From the NCBI GenBank assembly GCA_942492795.1, contig OW818639.1, positions 620,001-684,000 on the forward strand: a DNA stretch of 64,000 nt, given 5' to 3'. The notes beneath the pieces were generated by a model, which was given only the letters and a program-made list of their open reading frames with translations, was not told the origin of the DNA and ran no database searches. Position numbers and translations under genes: made by a program. The DNA is from RGIG3178 sp942492795. GTDB lineage: Bacteria; Bacillota; Clostridia; Christensenellales; QAND01. This document shows positions 28,969 to 37,613 of this stretch, piece after piece. The number at the start of each line of letters is the position of its first letter. Position 1 is the stretch's first letter.

Positions 28969-29066
28969 TTCCTCATCGTCCTCCATTCATCATATATGAT
29001 TATACTTCTATTAAATTCATTTTTAAATAGGATGATTAAAATATTTTGTTTTTAAGCGGAAATCAA

Positions 29067-29096
29067 AGAAAAATGCCATTTATATGGCATTTTTCT
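29067..29096. terminator. terminator after recF
   Basis: Perfect 13-bp stem AGAAAAATGCCAT (29067-29079) with ATGGCATTTTTCT (29084-29096), loop TTAT-like. T-rich on both strands; serves recF on the minus strand. Confidence 0.8.
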
Positions 29097-29120
29097 ATTT
29101 ATACATGGATAGCCTTCGAT

Positions 29121-30212
29121 TTAAACCGGTTCTTGTGAGAGGGGCTGGACCGTTGCGTTGGAGACCATATAGCGCATCCCGTTTTTCAAAAGCGCGGGCG
29201 GCTTGGTCGCGGTGGTGATCAGAACCTGCCCTTTGATGTGCGCAAGCAGCGCCTGCTGGCGCTTTTCGTCCAGTTCGGAAAAGACGTCGTCGAGCATCAA
29301 AATGGGCGTCTGCCCGGTCTCTTTGGTCATCTGTTCGACACAGGCCAGCTTCATGGACAGCGCGACGGTGCGCTGCTGCCCTTGGGAAGCGAACGCCCTC
29401 GCGTCGGAGCCGTTGACGGACAGCAGCAAATCGTCGCGGTGCGGGCCCACGGATGTCCGATAACGCCGTTGATCGTCGCTGCGGGTTTGGGCATACAGCG
29501 AAAGCAATTGCCCAACGATGGGTGTGCCGTCCAAACGCACCTGCGTTTTGTAGCAGAGCACGAGTTTTTCAGCAGATGCTATGGTTTCATGGATGCCGCC
29601 GCACAGCGGGATGAGCGATTGAATGAAGCTATGACGGTGTTCGATGATCTGCGCGCCGAAATCGCTGAGCATCTGGTCATAGGTATCCAGCAACGCCGTA
29701 TCGGCCTTCGATTGTTTTAAAAGCGCGTTTTTCTGCAGAAGCAGCGCGTTGTAGCGGGATAGGAGCAGAAAATAATTGGGGCGCAGCTGGCACAGAGACG
29801 CATCCAGAAACCGCCTTCGAATGCCCGGCCCACCCTTTACCAGCAAAAGATCTTCCGGAGAGAACAGGATGCATTGGACATGCCCCATCAATTCGGACAT
29901 GCGCCGGATGGATACGCCGGAGATGGAGATGCGTTTTTTTTCGTTCTGCGAGAGCAGCACTTCCACATGGCGCGGGCCGTCGTTTCTGTGCACATGCACG
30001 CCCGCATAGGCCGTCTGCTGTCCCTGCCGTATCATTTCAAAGTCATGGGACGTACGGTGGCTCTTGCCAAGGCAGCACAGGTACACCGCTTCCAACAGAT
30101 TGGTCTTGCCCTGTGCGTTTTCCCCGCACAACACGTTCAATTGCGCGCAAAGCGGCAGGTGCAGCGAAGCATAGTTTCGAAAATCGCGCAGTGCGATGGT
30201 CTCGATATGCAA
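29121..30212 (-). CDS. recF: DNA replication and repair protein RecF
   Basis: A 363-residue SMC-like ATPase that loads RecA at single-strand gaps with RecO and RecR. Walker A is GENAQGKTN, the ABC signature is ASQGQQRTVALSMKLA, and Walker B is ILMLDDVFSELD; the order and length (about 360-370) are standard. TTG 30212 is preferred over GTG 30221 because GGGAGG (30226-30221) would overlap the latter and sits eight bases ahead of the TTG, giving MHIETIALRDFRNY. Unusually the gene runs opposite to dnaN, remB and gyrB; in most Firmicutes it lies between dnaN and gyrB in the same direction. Confidence 0.95.
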   Translation of the reverse strand: MHIETIALRDFRNYASLHLPLCAQLNVLCGENAQGKTNLLEAVYLCCLGKSHRTSHDFEMIRQGQQTAYAGVHVHRNDGPRHVEVLLSQNEKKRISISGVSIRRMSELMGHVQCILFSPEDLLLVKGGPGIRRRFLDASLCQLRPNYFLLLSRYNALLLQKNALLKQSKADTALLDTYDQMLSDFGAQIIEHRHSFIQSLIPLCGGIHETIASAEKLVLCYKTQVRLDGTPIVGQLLSLYAQTRSDDQRRYRTSVGPHRDDLLLSVNGSDARAFASQGQQRTVALSMKLACVEQMTKETGQTPILMLDDVFSELDEKRQQALLAHIKGQVLITTATKPPALLKNGMRYMVSNATVQPLSQEPV

Positions 30213-30338
30213 AGGCCACACCTCCCGTTTACCATGATCGGCATCATCATATCAAAAAAAAGCGGTTCCTGCACATAAAACACAGCGGATGTGTGCAACC
30301 TGTGTGTTTTGGGGCTGTTAAAAACGCCAGAAATAGTA

Positions 30339-30344
30339 TATAAT
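30339..30344 (+). promoter_or_regulatory. -10 element of the remB-gyrB-gyrA promoter
   Basis: Perfect TATAAT at 30339-30344, 37 bases before the remB start; the region where a -35 would fall (TGTTAA, 30316-30321) matches poorly, so an activator or a different spacing may apply. Confidence 0.4.
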
Positions 30345-30380
30345 AATGAAGACAGCGATATTAAAAACAGGAGAGTATGG

Positions 30381-30647
30381 ATGTTATTGCACCTGGGACA
30401 GGACGTCAGTGTGTTTGCCAGAGACGTCGTTATGATCATGGATGCGCAGCGTGTCAACGAACTGCAAAAGTCGCGTCAATATATCGAGAAAACCCGTGAA
30501 AGCGGGAATTATTTTCATTTATGCGAAGGAGATCCCAAAAGCTATGTGCTGATACAGCGCGGCTGCGGGGCTCCTGTTTTGTACACATCGGCCATCTCTG
30601 CAGCCACGCTTCAAAAACGCTGCACGCGGCCGGCAATGCGATATTAG
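30381..30647 (+). CDS. remB: DUF370 extracellular matrix regulator RemB (YaaB)
   Basis: An 88-residue member of the DUF370 family, which includes RemA and RemB of Bacillus subtilis (regulators of matrix genes; the family name comes from those). The start MLLHLGQDVSVFARDVVMIM and the later SYVLIQRG and LYTSAISAATLQKR are family typical. In Bacillus subtilis remB (yaaB) also lies just before gyrB. ATG 30381 has AGGAGAG at the right distance. It is ten bases upstream of gyrB, so the two are co-transcribed. DNA binding is known for RemA; for RemB the role is less clear. Confidence 0.85.
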   Translation: MLLHLGQDVSVFARDVVMIMDAQRVNELQKSRQYIEKTRESGNYFHLCEGDPKSYVLIQRGCGAPVLYTSAISAATLQKRCTRPAMRY

Positions 30648-30657
30648 AGAGGGAATT

Positions 30658-32628
30658 ATGGAAGAACAAGAATTTGACCGGGAGCTTTTGCATAACGCTC
30701 CGATGATCGAAGAGATGGACAGCCATGTGGAGGAAGGATCCTACGGCGCCGACCAGATACAGGTGCTTGAAGGACTGGAGGCCGTGCGCGTCCGCCCCGG
30801 CATGTACATCGGTTCAACGGATAGTCGCGGATTGCACCATCTGATTCAGGAGATCGTGGACAACAGCATCGACGAAGCGATGGCCGGGTTTTGCACCCAC
30901 ATCGAAGTGGAGCTGTTTGATGACGGCTCGGTATGCGTTACGGACAACGGACGCGGCATTCCGGTCGGGATGCAGACCAAAGCCCAAAAGAGCGCACTGG
31001 AAGTGGCGCTCACCATGCTGCATGCCGGCGGAAAATTCGGCGGCGGCGGGTATAAGGTTTCGGGCGGGTTGCACGGCGTGGGCGTCAGCGTTGTAAACGC
31101 GCTGTCGCAATACCTGCGTGCGGACATCTACCGCGAAGGCTATCACTATTGCCAGCAATACAGCTGCGGTGACCCGACAACGCCGGTTGAGCGCATGGAG
31201 GAAACGGACAGATGCGGAACAGTCATCCATTTTTTGCCGGACCGGACCGTGTTCGACGAAGACGCCGAGTTTCAGTATGACCTGTTAAAAACGCGCTTTC
31301 GCGAATTGGCATATCTGAATCGCGGCATTACCATTACCTTGAAGGATCACCGGGATGAAAAAGAGGATGTGTTCCACTTTGACGGAGGCATCGTCAGTTT
31401 TGTCTCCTTCCTGAACCGGAACAAACAGCCGCTGCATCCCGATCCCATCTATATAACGGCCTGCAAGGGCGACAGTTCGGTGGAAATTGCGATCCAGTAC
31501 AACGACGGCTACAACGAAAGCATCTATACCTTTGCCAACAACATCGCTACCGTCGAAGGCGGCGTGCACCTGACCGGCTTTAAAAACGGTATTACGCGCG
31601 CCATCAACGATTACGCGCGGAAATTCAACTTTCTAAAGCAGTCCGATGTCAACCTCACCGGCGAGGATGTTCGCGAAGGCATCACGACGGTCATCAGCGT
31701 GAAGCTGACCGATCCGCAGTTCGAAGGGCAGACCAAAACGAAGCTGGGCAACGCCGAGATCCGCTCCGTTGTGGAAGGAGCCCTTTACGACGGCATTATG
31801 GTGTTCTTTGAGGAGAATCCGGCGTTGGCGCGAACGGTCGTGAGCAAATGTCTGCTGGCGAGGCGGGCACGCGAGGCGGCGCGGCGCGCGAGGGAGGATA
31901 CCATCCGCAAGGGTGCGCTGGATTCAGCATCCCTCCCGGGCAAGCTTGCCGACTGCAGCGAACGCGACCCGAAAAAATGCGAGATCTATATCGTCGAGGG
32001 CGACAGCGCGGGCGGAAGCGCCAAACAGGGCCGGGACAGGAATTTCCAGGCGATCCTGCCGCTTCGAGGAAAGATCCTCAACGTTGAAAAAACCCGCCTG
32101 GACAAAATGCTTGCAAACAACGAGATCAGATCCATGGTCACCGCGTTCGGCGCCGGCATCGGTCCGGAGTTCGACGCGGAAAAGCTCCGCTATGACCGCA
32201 TCATCTGCATGACGGATGCCGACGTCGACGGAAGCCATATCCGCATATTGCTTTTGACGTTCTTCTTCCGCTACATGCGGCCGCTTGTGGAAGATGGGCA
32301 TGTATACATCGCGCAGCCGCCTCTTTACAAAGTCGCGCGCGGCAAAAAGGAAGCTTACTATTATACCGACGAAGCGCTCGAAGCGGCGCTTAGTGAACAG
32401 GGCCGGCAAAACATCGAGATACAGCGCTATAAAGGCCTCGGAGAAATGAACGCCGACCAGTTGTGGGAGACCACGATGGATCCGCAAAAGAGAACGCTGT
32501 TGCAGGTTTCGCTGGAGGACGCGATGGCGGCGGACGAGATTTTCAATACGTTGATGGGCGATCAGGTGGAGCCCCGCCGCGAGTTCATCGAGCAAAACGC
32601 CAAGCTTGTGGCGAATCTGGACATATAG
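30658..32628 (+). CDS. gyrB: DNA gyrase subunit B
   Basis: A 656-residue GyrB; with GyrA it introduces negative supercoils using ATP. The GHKL ATPase motifs are seen in VDNSIDEAMAG, DNGRGIPVG, and GGKFGGGGYKVSGGLHGVG; the TOPRIM domain has EGDSAGG, PLRGKILNVE and DADVDGSHI. The C-terminal QLWETTMDP and RREFIE(Q)NA match other GyrB proteins. The first 25 residues (acidic, before YGADQIQVLEGLEAVR) are a little longer than in Bacillus. A GAGAGGG ribosome binding site precedes ATG 30658. Length is in the normal 630-660 range without the proteobacterial insert. Confidence 0.97.
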   Translation: MEEQEFDRELLHNAPMIEEMDSHVEEGSYGADQIQVLEGLEAVRVRPGMYIGSTDSRGLHHLIQEIVDNSIDEAMAGFCTHIEVELFDDGSVCVTDNGRGIPVGMQTKAQKSALEVALTMLHAGGKFGGGGYKVSGGLHGVGVSVVNALSQYLRADIYREGYHYCQQYSCGDPTTPVERMEETDRCGTVIHFLPDRTVFDEDAEFQYDLLKTRFRELAYLNRGITITLKDHRDEKEDVFHFDGGIVSFVSFLNRNKQPLHPDPIYITACKGDSSVEIAIQYNDGYNESIYTFANNIATVEGGVHLTGFKNGITRAINDYARKFNFLKQSDVNLTGEDVREGITTVISVKLTDPQFEGQTKTKLGNAEIRSVVEGALYDGIMVFFEENPALARTVVSKCLLARRAREAARRAREDTIRKGALDSASLPGKLADCSERDPKKCEIYIVEGDSAGGSAKQGRDRNFQAILPLRGKILNVEKTRLDKMLANNEIRSMVTAFGAGIGPEFDAEKLRYDRIICMTDADVDGSHIRILLLTFFFRYMRPLVEDGHVYIAQPPLYKVARGKKEAYYYTDEALEAALSEQGRQNIEIQRYKGLGEMNADQLWETTMDPQKRTLLQVSLEDAMAADEIFNTLMGDQVEPRREFIEQNAKLVANLDI

Positions 32629-32650
32629 TCCGCTTTTGGAGGAAGACATC

Positions 32651-32950
32651 GTGAAGAAGAGCAAAATACAGGTTCAGGCGATGGCAGCCGGGTTATTCTC
32701 GTCTGATGCGCTCTCGGGCAGCCCGCTCATGCTGGTTTTGGCCATCGCATGCATCGGCTACGGCGTATGGCGCCTGATCAAGGATAGAAACAAGCCTAAG
32801 AGCCAGCGCGAGCAGGAAGCAAGACGCTCCAGCCAGCAGTTTATCGACAATATCAACCGCAACGAGGGGCTTATAAAAGACATAGACGATCCCTCGGGCG
32901 AGCAAAAGCCGGCGCCCAAAGTGCTTAAAAAATCAAAAGGCAAAAAATAG
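32651..32950 (+). CDS. small single-pass membrane protein between gyrB and gyrA
   Basis: A 99-residue protein with one hydrophobic segment, PLMLVLAIACIGYGVWRLI (about residues 26-44), and a long basic tail rich in Lys, Arg and Asn (SQREQEARRSSQQFIDN). GTG 32651 has GGAGGA directly upstream. The position between gyrB and gyrA, 22 bases after gyrB and about 60 before gyrA, is unusual, because gyrB and gyrA are normally adjacent in Firmicutes. I find no recognisable domain; a membrane-linked accessory role is speculation. Confidence 0.6.
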   Translation: MKKSKIQVQAMAAGLFSSDALSGSPLMLVLAIACIGYGVWRLIKDRNKPKSQREQEARRSSQQFIDNINRNEGLIKDIDDPSGEQKPAPKVLKKSKGKK

Positions 32951-33012
32951 CGGCCGGGTGGCCAAAGGCGCATTGTGCCAAGCAAGGCGTCTTCTATCGA
33001 TGAGGTGAAAAA

Positions 33013-35511
33013 GTGGAGCAACTGAATATTGGCCATGTGCTGCCCATAGACATTGAGCATGAAATGAAGACGAGCTTCATTTCCTATGCCATGGCGGTCA
33101 TCATCAACAGGGCGCTGCCCGATGTGCGGGACGGATTAAAGCCCGTGCACCGCCGCATCCTATACAGCATGCACGAGCTGGGGCTTACCTCGGACAAACC
33201 GTATCGAAAGTCAGCAACCGTGGTCGGCGACGTTTTGGGCAAATACCATCCGCATGGGGATTCCGCTGTGTACGACGCCATGGTGCGTCTGGCGCAGGAG
33301 TTTTCCACACGGTATCCGTTGGTACAGGGCCACGGCAACTTCGGCAGCGTGGACGGCGACGGCGCCGCGGCGATGCGCTATACCGAGGCGCGCATGAGCC
33401 GCATCTGCGTTGAAATGCTGCGCGATATCGACAAAGATACCGTGGACATGACACCCAACTTTGACGAACGGCTGATGCAGCCGACGGTGTTGCCCGCGCG
33501 CATTCCGAACCTATTGGTAAACGGCAGCGGCGGCATCGCCGTAGGGATGGCGACCAACATACCCCCGCACAATATGGGCGAGGTTTGCGACGCCTGCATT
33601 GCGCTGATCGATGATCCCGATATTACGTTTGAACAGCTGCTGGGGCATATCAAAGGCCCGGATTTTCCCACGGGCGGGCTTATCATGGGCATGAGCGGCA
33701 TCAAGCAGGCCTATGCCACCGGACGCGGCCGCATCGTGGTGCGCGCGAAAGCGGAAATCGAAGCGTTCGGTAAGAACCGTCAGCGGATCATCGTTTCGGA
33801 GATCCCCTATCAGGTCAACAAGGCGAAACTGGTGGAAAAGATCGCCGATATGGTGCACGAAAAGCGCATTGAGGGCATCTCCGATCTTCGGGACGAGTCC
33901 GACCGCAGCGGCATGCGCATCGTGATCGAACTCAAGCGCGACGTCAACGCCAACGTGGTTTTAAACAACCTGTACAAGCATACGCAGATGCAGGATACCT
34001 TCGGTGTTATCATGATAGCGCTGGTGGACGGGCAGCCCCGTACGCTGTCGTTAAAGCAGATCATTTATCATTATATTGAGCACCGCAAAGACGTGGTCGT
34101 GCGCCGCACCCGGTTCGATCTCGAGCGGGCGCAGGCGCGGGCGCATATCCTTGAAGGTCTGCTCAAGGCACTTGACCATATCGACGAAGTGATCCGTATC
34201 ATCCGCTCCTCGCAGGATGACTCCGAAGCAAGAACGCGGTTGATGGATACGTTTGAATTTTCTGAAAAACAGGCGCAGGCTATCCTGGACATGCGGCTGC
34301 GCCGCCTGACGGGCCTTGAGGCTTCGCGGCTTCAGGAGGAACTGGCAACGCTGCGGGAGCAGATCGCCTATTATCTTCGCATTTTATCCGAACCGCAACT
34401 GGTGATGCAGATCATCAAGGACGACCTGACGCAGGTGCGGGCGGAATACACCGACGCGCGTCGAAGCGAGATCGTACCCATCGACGGCGAAGTGGATACG
34501 GAAGATCTGATCGACCCGGAGGACATGTGTGTCACGCTGACGCATTTTGGGTACATAAAAAGGCTGCCGTCGGATACGTACCGCATACAAAAGCGCGGCG
34601 GCAGGGGTGTTTCGGGGCTGACGACGCGCGAGGAAGATTTTGTGGAAAACATTTTCTTTGCAAACACCCACACGCCCATTCTGTTTTTTACCAACAGGGG
34701 ACGGGTGTTCCGCATCAAGTGCTACGAGATCCCGATGGCCGGGCGGCAGGCGCGCGGCATGGCGATCGTCAATCTTTTGCGTTTGCAGGGTGACGAGAAG
34801 GTGACAGCCGCGTTCCCGATGGAAAGCGGCACCATAGGAAAATATCTCGTGATGGCAACACGGCTGGGACTGATCAAAAAGACTTCGATATCGGAATTTG
34901 AAAATATACGGCAAAACGGCCTGATCGCCATCGGCGTACGCGAGGACGACGAGCTGTGCTCGGTGTTTATGACCGGCGGCACGGACAAAATCATCGTCGG
35001 AACACAGCGGGGTATGAGCGTTCTGTTCTCTGAAAAGGACATCCGGCCGATGGGACGGGCTGCCTACGGCGTGCGCGCCATCATGCTTTCCCAAGAGGAC
35101 AGGGTGATGGATGTGCAGAAGGCCGATAAACCGTTTGTGCTGACCATCAGCGAAAACGGGTACGGCAAGCATACGGCTTTGGACGAATATCCCACGCAAA
35201 CGCGCGGCGGCAAGGGTGTAAAGACCATGCAGCTGACGGAAAAGACCGGATCGCTGGTCGGCTTTAAGACGGTGGAAGGCAGCGAAGACGCGGTGTTGAT
35301 CGATCAGGACGGTACCATAATCCGGCTCACGCTTGGCGAAGTATCCACCATCGGACGCTTGACACAGGGCGTTCGCGTGATGCGCATCGCCGAAGGAAGC
35401 CGCGTCGCGTCGGTAGAGATCGTGGCGGTTTCCGAGGAGGAAAGCGAAGAGACGGATGAACTCGAGGAAGAAGCACAAATCACGGCAGAGGAAGAATCGG
35501 AACTATCCTAA
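33013..35511 (+). CDS. gyrA: DNA gyrase subunit A
   Basis: An 832-residue GyrA. The breakage-reunion domain has the active-site tyrosine in the context RYTEARMS, and the quinolone region reads HPHGDSAVYDAMVRLA, with Ser and Asp at the positions equal to Escherichia coli Ser83 and Asp87, so no common resistance change is seen. The C-terminal beta-pinwheel shows the GyrA-box-like QKRGGRGVSG and further TRGGKGVKT repeats. The tail is strongly acidic (EEESEETDELEEEAQ). GTG 33013 has GATGAGGTGA upstream. It is followed by a separate small gene. Confidence 0.97.
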   Translation: MEQLNIGHVLPIDIEHEMKTSFISYAMAVIINRALPDVRDGLKPVHRRILYSMHELGLTSDKPYRKSATVVGDVLGKYHPHGDSAVYDAMVRLAQEFSTRYPLVQGHGNFGSVDGDGAAAMRYTEARMSRICVEMLRDIDKDTVDMTPNFDERLMQPTVLPARIPNLLVNGSGGIAVGMATNIPPHNMGEVCDACIALIDDPDITFEQLLGHIKGPDFPTGGLIMGMSGIKQAYATGRGRIVVRAKAEIEAFGKNRQRIIVSEIPYQVNKAKLVEKIADMVHEKRIEGISDLRDESDRSGMRIVIELKRDVNANVVLNNLYKHTQMQDTFGVIMIALVDGQPRTLSLKQIIYHYIEHRKDVVVRRTRFDLERAQARAHILEGLLKALDHIDEVIRIIRSSQDDSEARTRLMDTFEFSEKQAQAILDMRLRRLTGLEASRLQEELATLREQIAYYLRILSEPQLVMQIIKDDLTQVRAEYTDARRSEIVPIDGEVDTEDLIDPEDMCVTLTHFGYIKRLPSDTYRIQKRGGRGVSGLTTREEDFVENIFFANTHTPILFFTNRGRVFRIKCYEIPMAGRQARGMAIVNLLRLQGDEKVTAAFPMESGTIGKYLVMATRLGLIKKTSISEFENIRQNGLIAIGVREDDELCSVFMTGGTDKIIVGTQRGMSVLFSEKDIRPMGRAAYGVRAIMLSQEDRVMDVQKADKPFVLTISENGYGKHTALDEYPTQTRGGKGVKTMQLTEKTGSLVGFKTVEGSEDAVLIDQDGTIIRLTLGEVSTIGRLTQGVRVMRIAEGSRVASVEIVAVSEEESEETDELEEEAQITAEEESELS

Positions 35512-35558
35512 CGGATCGTATCGTTTTGAATCAAGGGAATGAAAGGAGGAATTTTTAA

Positions 35559-35834
35559 ATGAAAGCAAAAATTGAAATTATCGGCTATATCACCACACTG
35601 ACAAACGGGGATACCTATGCCGAGGTGGAAATGCCGGGCGAAAGCGCGATGATGGGCGATATTTTGGTGGAACTTGGAAAACGTTATGACGAGAAGTTCA
35701 ACACCTTGGTCTACAACAAAAAAGACCGTGTCATCAACGAGGTTGCGATGATGGATGGAAAAATCATCACCTATGATACGCCGGTGCCGAACGGGGCGTT
35801 GACACAGCTGACCGTCATCATGGACGGGGGTTGA
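35559..35834 (+). CDS. MoaD/ThiS-like ubiquitin-fold sulfur carrier protein
   Basis: A 91-residue protein ending in DGG, the Gly-Gly tail that is thiocarboxylated in MoaD/ThiS sulfur carriers. The middle EVEMPGESAMMGDILVELGK and INEVAMMDGKIITYDTPVPN fit the beta-grasp pattern, including the hydrophobic strand just before the tail (LTQLTVIMDGG). Such proteins donate sulfur for molybdopterin, thiamine or other sulfur chemistry. AAAGGAGGAA precedes the ATG. No moaE, moeB, thiG or thiF is adjacent, so the pathway is unknown and it may be an archaeal- or clostridial-type orphan carrier. Confidence 0.65.
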   Translation: MKAKIEIIGYITTLTNGDTYAEVEMPGESAMMGDILVELGKRYDEKFNTLVYNKKDRVINEVAMMDGKIITYDTPVPNGALTQLTVIMDGG

Positions 35835-35837
35835 TGT

Positions 35838-35862
35838 CAAGGTGGGATCGCATCCCACCTTG
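35838..35862 (+). repeat. short GC-rich hairpin, possible dispersed element
   Basis: CAAGGTGGGAT (35838-35848) pairs with ATCCCACCTTG (35852-35862), an 11-bp perfect stem with a three-base loop. It lacks a T run. The surrounding ATGTCAAGG and paired CCC/GGG pattern resemble the hairpin near 51627. Confidence 0.4.
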
Positions 35863-35894
35863 CGTAAAACCTGTTCATCGATACACTTTTTGCC

Positions 35895-35936
35895 AAAGCG
35901 AATTGACGACATACGCGTCAATTCGCTTTGTGTTTT
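35895..35936 (+). terminator. intrinsic terminator of the gyr operon
   Basis: Perfect 14-bp stem AAAGCGAATTGACG (35895-35908) with CGTCAATTCGCTTT (35916-35929), followed by GTGTTTT. The remaining AT-rich region up to 36230 is the transporter promoter region; several weak AT-rich -10 candidates are seen but none stands out. Confidence 0.85.
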
Positions 35937-36230
35937 ACCGGTTTGCGTTTTGTGCACGGGTTGCGGTTTCGTATAAAGGCAGCGCAAACGGGCAAAGTCA
36001 AATAATGTCATTTCCCGTTATATTTTGTTGTTTTAAATATGATGTATTATATTAATGCTGTTATGAAACGTATTAGACAATTAAAAAATAATAAGTAATA
36101 ATAATGGCGTTAAGAACCGTATGGATAAATTCGGGGTTTAATGTTATCATTAAGAGTCAAACCGTGTCATTAAAAAACAAGCTCAACCTATAGTCAAAAT
36201 GAAACACCATAAGGATTGAGAGGAATTCGT

Positions 36231-37427
36231 ATGAACTCGAAATATGGCACCTCCCCTACCGTTTCGAACAGTCATTTTCGATGGGTATTCGTCCTTTTAG
36301 GCAACGCCATCATGATGTGCATGGGTACGGTATACGCCTGGTCTATATTCAGGGTAGCGGTGGAAGCGAAATTTCAAATCGGCGCAACTTTCAGCGGAAT
36401 GCCCTATATGGTATCCCTGGCTTGTTACGCGCTTGTTATGCTGCTCACAGGGCCCATGATCAATAAAAGAAAGCCGATAACCCTCATGGTGATCGGCGGA
36501 GGATTGATCGCACTCGGCTGGATACTCTCGTCGTTTGCAACGAATATTTTCCTGCTGACCATCACTTATGGCGTTATCAGCGGGGCGGGCGTGGGTTTTG
36601 CATACGGCGTACCGATGAAAGTTGTTGCCAGTTGGTTTCCGGATAAAAAAGGGCTGGCTACCGGCCTTGTTCTGGTGGGATTCGGGCTGTCGCCGCTGGT
36701 AACGGCGCCTCTTACAAAAACACTGATCGATGCGCTTGGCGTATCCAATACATTTTTGTATTTGGGGATTGCCTTTGGCATACTCATTCCCTTGTTTTCG
36801 CTGCCGTTTCGTTATCCCCCGGAGGAACATAATACGCAGGCGATTGCGCAGGGCGTCCCTGAGAACGCGATGGATCGCAGGGAGCTTATCAAGACCAAAC
36901 CATTTTTCACGCTTTACTCGAACTTTCTCATCGGCTCCATGATCGGACTTATGATGGTGGGCCTGACATTGAAAATCGGGGTTCAAATGGTCGGCATGAG
37001 CGCAAAGGCGGTTGCGGTCTGGATGTCTGTCTTTGCGGTTTTCAACGGCATCGGGCGGCCCATTTTCGGCTGGTTGACGGACCGGTTGTCCTATCAGAAA
37101 ACCATGAGACTGTCGTTCGGCCTGATCCTTCTGGCAGCGGCGCTGATGCTTTTGGGAAATGGGAGCGCGCTGTCTTTCTGTGCGGCGTTCTCTATCTTTT
37201 GGCTCAATCTGGGAGGGTGGCTTGCCATCGCCCCGACAACGACGCTGTCGCAATTCGGCGCACGGGATTATAGCCGAAACTATGGGGTGGTGTTCACCGC
37301 ATACGGCATCGGCGCGGTGCTGGGGGTGCTGCTCTCGGGACTGCTGGTGGATATGTTCGGGGGCTTTGCCGGCGTGTTCTATCTGGTCATCGGCCTTAGC
37401 GCGATTGGCATGTTCAACGTAAAATGA
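36231..37427 (+). CDS. MFS transporter, OFA (oxalate/formate antiporter-like) family
   Basis: A 398-residue membrane protein with about 12 hydrophobic segments. The N-terminal RWVFVLLGNAIMMCMGTVYA and the early YAWSIFRVAVE are typical of the OFA family of major facilitator proteins, and GVGFAYGVPMKVVASWFPDK is its first signature loop. OFA members exchange small carboxylates such as oxalate and formate; substrate is not provable here. The central loop (ENAMDRRELIK) is short. ATG 36231 follows TTGAGAGG; the longer frame adds five residues without a site. It is a single-gene unit ending at a terminator. Confidence 0.85.
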   Translation: MNSKYGTSPTVSNSHFRWVFVLLGNAIMMCMGTVYAWSIFRVAVEAKFQIGATFSGMPYMVSLACYALVMLLTGPMINKRKPITLMVIGGGLIALGWILSSFATNIFLLTITYGVISGAGVGFAYGVPMKVVASWFPDKKGLATGLVLVGFGLSPLVTAPLTKTLIDALGVSNTFLYLGIAFGILIPLFSLPFRYPPEEHNTQAIAQGVPENAMDRRELIKTKPFFTLYSNFLIGSMIGLMMVGLTLKIGVQMVGMSAKAVAVWMSVFAVFNGIGRPIFGWLTDRLSYQKTMRLSFGLILLAAALMLLGNGSALSFCAAFSIFWLNLGGWLAIAPTTTLSQFGARDYSRNYGVVFTAYGIGAVLGVLLSGLLVDMFGGFAGVFYLVIGLSAIGMFNVK

Positions 37428-37478
37428 CCCGAAGTCGGGACGAGTGGACACGTTATTCCGTTGACAAATACATTCAAC

Positions 37479-37508
37479 AAGGCTTGCCTTCACAGGCAAG
37501 CCTTTCTT
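37479..37508 (+). terminator. intrinsic terminator after the MFS transporter
   Basis: Stem AAGGCTTGCC (37479-37488) with GGCAAGCCTT (37495-37504), loop TTCACA, followed by TCTTCT. It separates the transporter from the convergent ABC operon. Confidence 0.8.
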
Positions 37509-37613
37509 CTATGATTCAATCAAAAGAGGAGCAAAAACGCAACTCGGACACTTTGTGCCTACTTGGCAGGATTAACATAAACAGTATGGTGTAATCTTAG
37601 CCGACGCTCTCTA

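Noticed and set aside
34384..35478. 364-codon open frame opposite gyrA
   Set aside because: Antisense shadow of the GyrA C-terminal pinwheel.
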